DNA of 64,000 nt from positions 52,989,950 to 53,053,949 of the forward strand of contig OX465579.1 of assembly GCA_950022655.1 (NCBI GenBank), given 5' to 3'. A program made the position numbers and the translations under genes. Of the stretch, positions 56,908 through 64,000 are shown piece after piece; position 1 is the stretch's first letter, and the number at the start of each line of letters is the position of its first letter. This DNA is from Alentia gelatinosa (Eukaryota; Annelida; Polychaeta; Phyllodocida; Polynoidae). The notes under the pieces are model-generated. The model searched no databases and had not been told where the DNA came from. It saw nothing but the letters and a program-made list of their open reading frames with translations.

Positions 56908-58860
56908 GGTTTTTTAAAATTATTTTATTCATGTAAACATGGTATATATACCGGCAAACAATTCGCCGAACTTACAGCATTCTTCCATTATTAGCCGTAG
57001 GACAGACAGGACATACAAACCAAACAAAAACAGAACAAAGCAAAACCAGTGTACCATAGATTACATTACATAGGCACCCCAGACTATAAGAGATCAGCAT
57101 CAACATACTTTCATATTACCAGGCATATAACAGCATGGTATATAACATCTTAGCAATACAATACTCATGCTATCCTATACCTGTCAACCATTTTTTAACA
57201 CTAATTTTAGATAAGTCACACGACTCCAGATGCTGTATTTCTTTTGTCAGCTGATCCCATAGGGTTTTTCCTTTGTACAGTGGTGAATAAACATATTTCT
57301 GCGTATTTGGTTTTTTTATCTTCATTTTACCTTTTCACTATTTCTTAAACCCCTGAGTTCAACATCATAAATATTATCTACATTTTTTCCCCACCACCAC
57401 ATCATTTGTAATAGTTTCACTTTTCTTCTTAAATCTAATGACCTTATTTTACATCTTGCAAGAAGTTCCTCAGTTCCTACTTCATCATACTTATGTATCT
57501 TACATACTATCCGTAGAGCCTTGTTCAACAAAATCTGTAACTTATCTCTATTTCGCTATGTAGTACAAAAATAGATAAAACTCGCATATTCAACAATGGG
57601 GACAGTCATGTGCTTAACTAATTGTAACTATTTTCTTCGTTTAATAAGTATCGTATTTTCCTAAGTTTAAATAGTTTACTATGATACTCTGCAACAACTT
57701 TATTCACCTGTTCTGTAAAATTTAACCTAACATCTAATATTACGCCTAAATATTTATATTTCTCAACTGCTGCTATGTCGGTTACCACTAGCGATAATGA
57801 TCTCATTTGATCTAGATTTCTTTCATTTCCAAACAACATAATTTTAGTTTTCTTATAATTTATAAATATTTTATTACATTCAGTTCATTTTTGTAAATAT
57901 TCCAAGTCATCATTTATCCGTCTAATTATATCATCCTGTGTATGTCCCACTGCTAGAAGAACTAAATCGTCGGCATACATTATGCCTTTCATATATGTCA
58001 GTTTATTTAGAATATCATTTATAAATATTACAAATAACAATGGCCCCAGGACAGACCCTTGGGGCACCCCTACTTGTACTTTTTCTTCACTGGAGAGTTT
58101 CTTATTGAGTTTTATAACCTGAATTCTTCCAGATAAATAACTATTGATTAAATTAATTAAATTTCTACTAATTCCATATATTCCTAATTTTCTGATAAGT
58201 AGTTTATGATTAACGCTTTACGGAAGTCAATAAAAAGTGTTAAAACTATATTCTTATTATCTATGTTATATAAGTATATCATTAATTATAGTAAATAGGG
58301 CTTGAGATGTTGAACGACCTGGTAGAAAACCGAACTGGTAAGATGATATTAAATTATTACTTAGCATATGATTCAACAGTATTTTGTGAATTATCTTTTC
58401 AATAATTTTGGAAACTAAAGGGATAACTGTTATCTGTCGCCAGTTTCCCGGTTCATCCAGGCTTCCTTCTTTTGGTATTGGTGTAATAACATCCGGGTTC
58501 TTTTTTTTTAAAACCATTTTTTTAACATTTAATTCCTGTTGATTTATGATTATCCAGCTTTTTTACAATATCTATTACCTCTTTCTGAGTTGTGCTGATA
58601 TCTTGCGGTTGCATTGGTAGGGTCAACTCAGGCACGTCTGGTCCATCTGGGTCTCCATGTTAATCGTTCATTCGCATCAAATTATTAATTACTCCTGAAT
58701 AATAATTATTATTAACAGGGTCCCAAATATCTGTAAGATTACGCCAGAACTTCTTAGGTGTTGCCATGTTTTCATCAAGATTCTTTTGAATCATATTAGC
58801 TTTAAACTTTTTTATATTCCAGTTTATTGTACGTTTGAGATTTCATACTTCCTATTATCA
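56908..58860 (-). pseudogene. Decayed LINE, most of ORF2 on the minus strand
   Basis: Right to left: a pre-RT region PKKFWRNLTDIWDPVNNN (about 58770-58700), DNHKSTGI, then PIPKEGSLDEPGNWRQITVI and QFGFLPGRSTSQALF (fingers), LFIDFRKA (motif A), VGVPQGSVLGPLLFVIFIND and MYADDLVLLA (motifs B, C), YKYLGVILDVRLNF, VPIVEYASFIYFC and VKLLQMMWWWGKN. Stops or shifts fall near 58250, 57885, 57618 and 57560. AATAAA lies at 56929-56924 and an A-run at its end. It is the same group as the LINE at 14.5-16.1 kb. Confidence 0.85.
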
Positions 58861-59032
58861 AGTCAGTGAGAGAAAAATAATATCAAGTGTTGCGTACCCT
58901 CCTTCCAGTCTGACAGATTCCAGCTCTCTCTACCTTCGGTGATAGTAATGGCTGCTAATTATAATTTTGTCACGTGACTAAACCTACATGCCTACATAAA
59001 TCAACCTAGTACGCTTGACTGGTACTACTTGT

Positions 59033-59580
59033 TTACTCAGATTTTCCGCCTTGCTTTGAGTGTTTCACTGCTTCTTCCCTCCCCAATTCTTGCCTTAAAT
59101 TCATCAATATTTCACAGAGGATGTTTTTTCCATTAAACATTCCAGTCTCATAGATTTCGTCATTAATGTCCGCACCTCCTCCCCAGTACGCGTCTTTTGT
59201 ACCCTCCACTAACTTTGCTGGGAAAGTAGCCAAGAGATATTCGTGAAGGTCTCTGTTTTGGCAGAATTTTTGTTCGACCACAAACTCCATTACCTCCCTT
59301 CTAATATCATACCAAGTTTGGGTCAATGCACATTTTGCGGATAGCTTCTTTGCATCCCACAGAGATTCTACCCAAGGACTAGACCCAGGTTCTTGTTTTG
59401 CCTACATTTTCCTGTTTGAAAACAGTGCTCAGCTGCTTTATAGTAGACTCCATTAAATCTAAGCCCACGATTGTAGAAATTACTCAGCGGAGATCCTTTG
59501 AACAGTATCCCGTTTTTGTGGCCTTTTCACCGTATAATATCCGCGTTTGCTTCACCGTCAGATCACCCCAGACACAACAC
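59033..59580 (-). pseudogene. NADAR-domain (YbiA/DUF1768-like) protein, broken by frameshifts
   Basis: Reading leftward in three frames: DLTVKQTRILYGEKA (59566-59522), then ILFKGSPLSNFYNRGLRF and YYKAAEHCFQTGK (to about 59400), then after a shift near 59395 PWVESLWDAKKLSAKCA, ATFPAKLVEGTKDAYWGGGA and FNGKNILCEILMNLRQEL to a stop at 59033. The strings SPLSNFY, AAEHxxQ, KLVEGTKDxYWGxG and GxNILxxxLMxLR are the conserved blocks of the NADAR family, whose bacterial members (YbiA) are N-glycosidases acting on riboflavin-pathway or ADP-ribose compounds. No intron is evident. Two shifts make it a pseudogene unless they are base errors. It lies 170 bp upstream of, and on the same strand as, the LINE at 58860. 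Confidence 0.8.
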
Positions 59581-59599
59581 ATGACATGTATATGTGTGT

Positions 59600-60789
59600 G
59601 ACAGGCGGGGTAGCAGGTATATCATCAACTCATGTGGTTGTCTGGGGAGTGAAGGCACATCGGAGGTTGGTGCTGTCGATAAGATTGGGCAGGGTATTTG
59701 GCCGATCCCCTCATTCAGCCGACCTCTCTGTCTGACAGTCTGACCACTCATCCAGACCTCAGCCCGCCCTTCCTGTGTTCAAGTTGGCAGATCAAAATTA
59801 ATAATGAGGTTTTCTCACAGCTCGGGCTGGGTCTTCTGGCCTGGAGAGATTGGGAATGCCAGCTATAATTCAACCAGGGCCTGTTGTTAAGATCCGTTCC
59901 CTACTACTGTTTCAATCTGACTACCTTTACGCACTCAGGAGGTCCTGAGCTAGTGGAAAGACAACCCATTTTCTCTGATCTACTTATTTTAGACTGCCCG
60001 TTGATCTCTATATTGTCTTTCATATACTTACTTAATTACCAACAGGTAAGCAACGGGAACCCAGGTCTTTGTGATTTCAATCATGAAGGACAATTGTCAC
60101 TCTAATACTTTAATGATATAGCTTATACAATAATGTATGAATCCCAGAAATCAGCAAGGCCCTACAACCCTTTCCTCTCCCCTCATATTTTGAAACGTAT
60201 GTAGACCTGTACACGTTCACTCCCTTTGCTTTCGACTGTAAAATATTGCAAATGAAAAGCTGAAAAATACGGAATGTCGCATAACAGTATAACCTGTAAT
60301 ATACCAGTGTATTGCATTAAATTGGTATGCAACGCTAAATACGCGCTCCTTTATGGAAGCCTTAACCAGATTGTTAATCAACTTCTTTATCTAGCAACCA
60401 ACGTCTCTTTGCCGGGTTCGGGAACATGATAGGCATTTCATCCTAAATACCTTATAACAGGGACGCCGAATCAAGTGGGGCCTCACTGACGCTCGCTCCC
60501 CTTGGGGAGAGGGTGTCTGGTGTCGGTCCACAGCCAATATCATAGAATGTCCCTCTCCCAGGGGTTTTAACTATGAGGCAAGGGCAAACGGACACACAAA
60601 GAGCGACTTTGTTTGTTTCCCTGAGATGTTGCGATCTTGCTTCAGGACACCACTGGTATTCCCTAGATTAGGCCTAGATTGTATATATACTTATGTATCT
60701 ATATAATAGAGAAGTAGGTTTATCAATGTGTTTCTATAGATTCCGGTATTCTTATGTCCCATATATATACGTATGACATGTAACTGCAG

Positions 60790-60790
<1 letters not shown>
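59600..60790. other. Non-coding stretch, no gene seen
   Basis: A minus-strand frame at 59563-59751 may be an N-terminal extension of the NADAR protein (APTSDVPSLPRQPHELMIYL), but has no known domain. The rest is unremarkable. Confidence 0.45.

Positions 60791-60791
<1 letters not shown>

Positions 60792-60868
<77 letters not shown>
60792..60868. repeat. (TA)n microsatellite, about 77 bp
   Basis: Uninterrupted TA. It makes an artefact open frame (YIYIYI) on the minus strand. Confidence 0.95.
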
Positions 60869-60869
<1 letters not shown>

Positions 60870-60872
<3 letters not shown>

Positions 60873-62025
60873 TTGTCAGTGCGATTGCCAAAACCAATTG
60901 GACACGCGTAACAGTATGATTGTTTGGCCAATGGGATATCATTGTCGGAGTGACTGGCAGCCCAATAGGACTTGAAAATAGGTATAGACTATAGTTGGCA
61001 GACGTTTCTCTCAAATAATCAATTAACTGTGTTTGCGAAAGCGGTTTTGTTGGTTTACAATTTTTCTTTTTGTTGGTGGTTCTATAGTTAGCAGAATCTG
61101 TGAAGCAAGTCCCAGTCATCCTGCTCCTGATTCTCAGAGATGTGTCTTCAATTCATCTATTAGTAAAACACTTACACTGTGCTATTAATTACACACAAAC
61201 CTCTTATTTTTAGAAATTACCTTTTTTACTAACACAGTCCGCATCGTAGTGTATCGGGAAGTCTCAAATTTCTATCGTAATAGGTAGACACCTGACCATA
61301 GTCCCATTCTCCTTGTTTACCTGCATTGTATTCTTCTATCTCCGCTCCTGCAGGTTCTCATCCTTCTACAAATTCATCATATGAGAACAGAATTTCCCGT
61401 TTCTCTTCAGCTTTGATTTCCCCTGATCACCTCTTTGTCATCAATACTCATACTATTTATTATTACATACATGTGCGAATGTCAATGAAATGCCACCCTC
61501 TCACAGGGGTGTAGTATTTGGCGACTACGGCCCACGATGGTGCGCTTCGTCGCACTGCAATCTTATATCGTGCGTCTAGCCTATGGTTAGAACCCCGGGA
61601 ACCAGCGTAAGCGTGTCTGTGCGCCGCCCGTTGCGGACCAGAGCAAGTGGCGTGTTGTTACTATCGATCGATATCACATTTTTGAGCAATTTAAACTGTA
61701 TTAGGTGACCAGCACACGTTATATACCTAGATATTTGGCCATTACGCACTTGTAGTTGTCACGGGAGGTCTGTATCACCAGTTTCAAGTCGCGATTCGAC
61801 GTCGTCCGCTATGTTGACATCAGTCACGATGACGTAGATTTCGCACGCTCATAGAATAGCACAAACTCCTCCACATACGCCTAATGCTCTTTAATCGCAT
61901 CTTCTAGTAACCGCACTCTAACCTAAAAGTGGCCAATATGAAGGGGTTGTGACTTGACAACTCGATTAATGGCGTCTTTCTGATAGAATAAAGGTATGTG
62001 ATAATAGGAAAATGGCAAGACTGTG
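60870..62025. other. Non-coding stretch, no gene seen
   Basis: Short open frames only. A moderately CpG-rich patch lies at 61525-61640 without a recognisable promoter. Confidence 0.45.
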
Positions 62026-62029
62026 GACA

Positions 62030-62101
62030 GAACTATGTCTTAGTTATCGGTCACCTGTGGCGGACATTCGCCCCAGGTGACCGAGAACTAAGACATAGTT
62101 C
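62030..62101. repeat. 72-bp hairpin, 28-bp stem with one mismatch
   Basis: GAACTATGTCTTAGTTATCG then GTCACCTG pairs with CAGGTGAC then CGAGAACTAAGACATAGTTC; the single mismatch is A against C's expected partner at the middle, and the loop is 16 nt (TGGCGGACATTCGCCC). The size resembles a pre-miRNA, but the near-perfect stem also suits a tiny foldback element. Confidence 0.85.
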
Positions 62102-62104
62102 GCA

Positions 62105-63005
62105 CGTACGTTCAGCGACATTTTTTGTACGCTTGGGCTTCATATTCCATCACCTTATTTTCACATCATTTATATCCAGGAGATAACATGTGGATCTAGC
62201 TTAGCAATCTTTCTATATGGCCTTAACATATTCAAAGTATATACATAGGTTATTGTATAGAACTGCATACTATTGTATAGGCTTTCAACTCTCCCATCTT
62301 CTCGCTATCTGAGGACGCTGCCTCTATATCCAGTAGTTGGACGTGTCCATGTGATAAAGCTGATATGGAATTCGCGAATCTGGGTATGCAATCTCTGTGA
62401 TTGACGCTTTCCAAGACTAATATCTCTTGCGACTCCCCATTAGAACTTTAATAATGTCTCTTTCTTTGCTAGTTTTTTCACTAGAGGAAACCCCACCACT
62501 GCAAAATCCGGGATCTCCTATCTACTGACCTCATGGACAATGTAGTCTATAAAGTCCATGCTGACGTTCTTTTCCTTCGAGCATCTTTTATTGTCGACAC
62601 GACTTATTACCTGCGGAATTGCGTGTTTTTCTGTCAATTCATCAGATTTAAACCCTCCCCCCTGGCCTTACAGGGTATGACGCCAAAACTGCGGAGACGC
62701 TAACCTTCCACTCTTTCTCGGCCTACATGACAGTCCTCTTTCCTGGGCTCGGGCCGTCTTTACCTTTTACGTTGGATCATAAATAAGTGGTACCTATAGC
62801 TAGCAACATACAGGCACGTAGAATGTCGCTACATCTCAGCACATAAAATACACGACTTACTTATTGTCCCGAAATATACATATAAAATGTTTATTTGAAT
62901 TTGATATTTCATAATACACACTTAGTTATACGTTCACTATAGATTATTAAGTCACTAAGAAGATATTTAGATGATTTAGATATTGACATAGTGCTAACCA
63001 TCTTA
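62105..63005. other. Non-coding stretch, no gene seen
   Basis: AT-rich, no open frame or repeat of note. Confidence 0.5.
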
Positions 63006-63009
63006 CACT

Positions 63010-63650
63010 TACGCTATGCTATTGATTACATAGTATGGGTGCAGGCGGTTGGCACGTGGTCCCGTGTGATGCTGATGTTGTATGGCGTATTTGCATTTAC
63101 AATGAAGTTGACTGATGCAATGTTGTAAGGTGGGTTTGCATATCCAAATGTGAATGTGAGGTTTGTATATGATAAAGTGCAATGTTTTGTTGTATGGTGT
63201 AATAACATGTAGTTGACTATAGATGTGCACCTATGTTTGCTATGGTGTGAAGTTGATGATACAGGAAATGATTGCGTGTGGTTCGCCGTATATGTGCAGC
63301 GTTTATTATGATGGGATTTTCAAGTTGTATTGTTTAAACCCCACGTGGTTAAATGTTGATATGCAGCTATCTTAGGTTATGATGCAATACGTTGGATTGC
63401 ATTTTATAATTGCAGACGGTTCGTTGGTCATGTGCAGTGTGTATATGTTGTGGATTGGTATGATGTTAATACTGTATGGTATCATTGTTTTTATGTGGAT
63501 GTGCCGTCATGGTGTGATGTTAATATCAAATTGTGTGTTCTTGCATGGTGAATGTGTTTGTGCAACGATAACGCGTGGCATAAATATAATGCGGTCAGAT
63601 GTGTCTGTAAGCGATCATTGGTAACTGAAGCCTTCTCCTCCAATCCCTAA
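63010..63650. repeat. G/T-rich, strand-skewed low-complexity block
   Basis: The plus strand is rich in TGTGATG, GGTGTGA, GTATGGT and TGATGTTAAT, with few C. ATGATGTTAATACTGTATGG and GTGTGATGTTAATATCAA repeat loosely, suggesting an old tandem array. Minus-strand open frames rich in H, T, N and I come from this skew. Confidence 0.5.
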
Positions 63651-63659
63651 AAGCAATAG

Positions 63660-64000
63660 TGGTGTCAATTCACTATCTCCACGCCGCCCCGTCTACCCGG
63701 CTCTCCCGGTGGGGTCCGCCGGGCGGCAGTCCTGTCCGCACCGTTCGTGCACCTGCCCGCCTACCTGCCTCCTCCAGTGTAGACCGACGTCGGCAGCCGT
63801 TGCTGGGGGCCGGCGGCAGCGTGACCGCGCACGTGTGCATATATACACAGGCACCAGAGCCACCGCCACCACAGCTCGTCACCATACCCCCTGGAGCACG
63901 TCTTCGGACACGAGTCACGCGCTCCGGGCTCCAGCGTGAGCATCTCCAGACCTACTCAACCCGACTCGCAGCTGCTCGCGGCTAACATACCGTACACTTG
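63660..64000 (+). promoter_or_regulatory. GC/CpG-rich segment, possible promoter of a gene beyond the right edge
   Basis: GC content rises sharply from about 63675 with many CpG (GGTCCGCCGGGCGGCAG, GACCGACGTCGGCAGCC). It contains a CACGTG E-box near 63829 and CATATATACA at about 63839, with GCACCAGAGCC about 30 bp later. No intact coding frame is convincing on either strand, although several are open by composition. The plus direction is a guess from the TATA-like motif. Confidence 0.35.

Noticed and set aside
60691..61119. 142-codon minus-strand frame
   Set aside because: It owes its length to the (TA)n run at 60792-60868; no domain on either side.
63659..63985. 108-codon plus-strand frame and its antisense partners
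   Set aside because: GC-rich sequence is open in most frames; composition (R, P, A, T rich) gives no domain.
1..64000. CRISPR arrays, operons, bacterial promoters or terminators
   Set aside because: No evenly spaced direct repeats with unique spacers and no compact gene strings; the DNA is eukaryotic.

Overview
This is animal (metazoan) genomic DNA, not prokaryotic. It has split genes with GT-AG introns, AATAAA poly(A) signals, TATA microsatellites, many decayed LINE reverse transcriptases, a tRNA-derived SINE and a large set of MITE and foldback elements. The one clear host gene is a two-domain R-type (ricin-B-like) lectin of the earthworm EW29 type. With the repeat content this suggests a marine invertebrate, most likely a lophotrochozoan (mollusc, annelid or brachiopod), but the sequence alone does not fix the phylum.

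Layout. 0-21 kb is transposon-dominated: a LINE 3' half (1-1639), copy A of a three-copy family carrying a MITE (4.1-5.2 kb), a LINE remnant (9.5-10.4 kb), two copies of one PIF/Harbinger-type MITE family (11.1-11.75 and 19.9-20.7 kb), a TA-flanked MITE (13.1 kb), a dimeric 201-bp satellite (13.9 and 17.3-17.9 kb), a Tx1/L1-type ORF2 tail (14.2 kb) and a LINE with a long open RT frame (14.5-16.1 kb). 21-30 kb is the lectin locus on the minus strand: five coding exons (24118 to 21596), a GATA-motif-rich interval (26.5-27.5 kb), and a TATA promoter with a short first exon and donor site at 29.84-29.99 kb that probably belongs to it.

30-53 kb holds LINE pieces (31.2, 43.6-44.9 and 49.6-50.4 kb), a 143-bp foldback (34.3 kb), a tRNA-Thr-like SINE (35.5 kb), copy B of the three-copy family (36.8-37.8 kb), a 1,445-bp TIR element with a 16-bp minisatellite and many ACGAAA motifs (46.8-48.2 kb), and a 233-bp MITE (51.1 kb). 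53-64 kb has copy C (53.5-55.7 kb), a possible first exon of a housekeeping gene (56.05 kb), a decayed LINE (56.9-58.9 kb), a broken NADAR-domain gene (59.0-59.6 kb), a 28-bp-stem hairpin (62.03 kb), a strand-skewed GT-rich block (63.0-63.6 kb), and a GC-rich, CpG-rich segment at the right edge that may be the promoter of a gene outside the window.

Apart from the lectin no gene can be called complete. Most open frames elsewhere are transposon remains or fall inside simple repeats.
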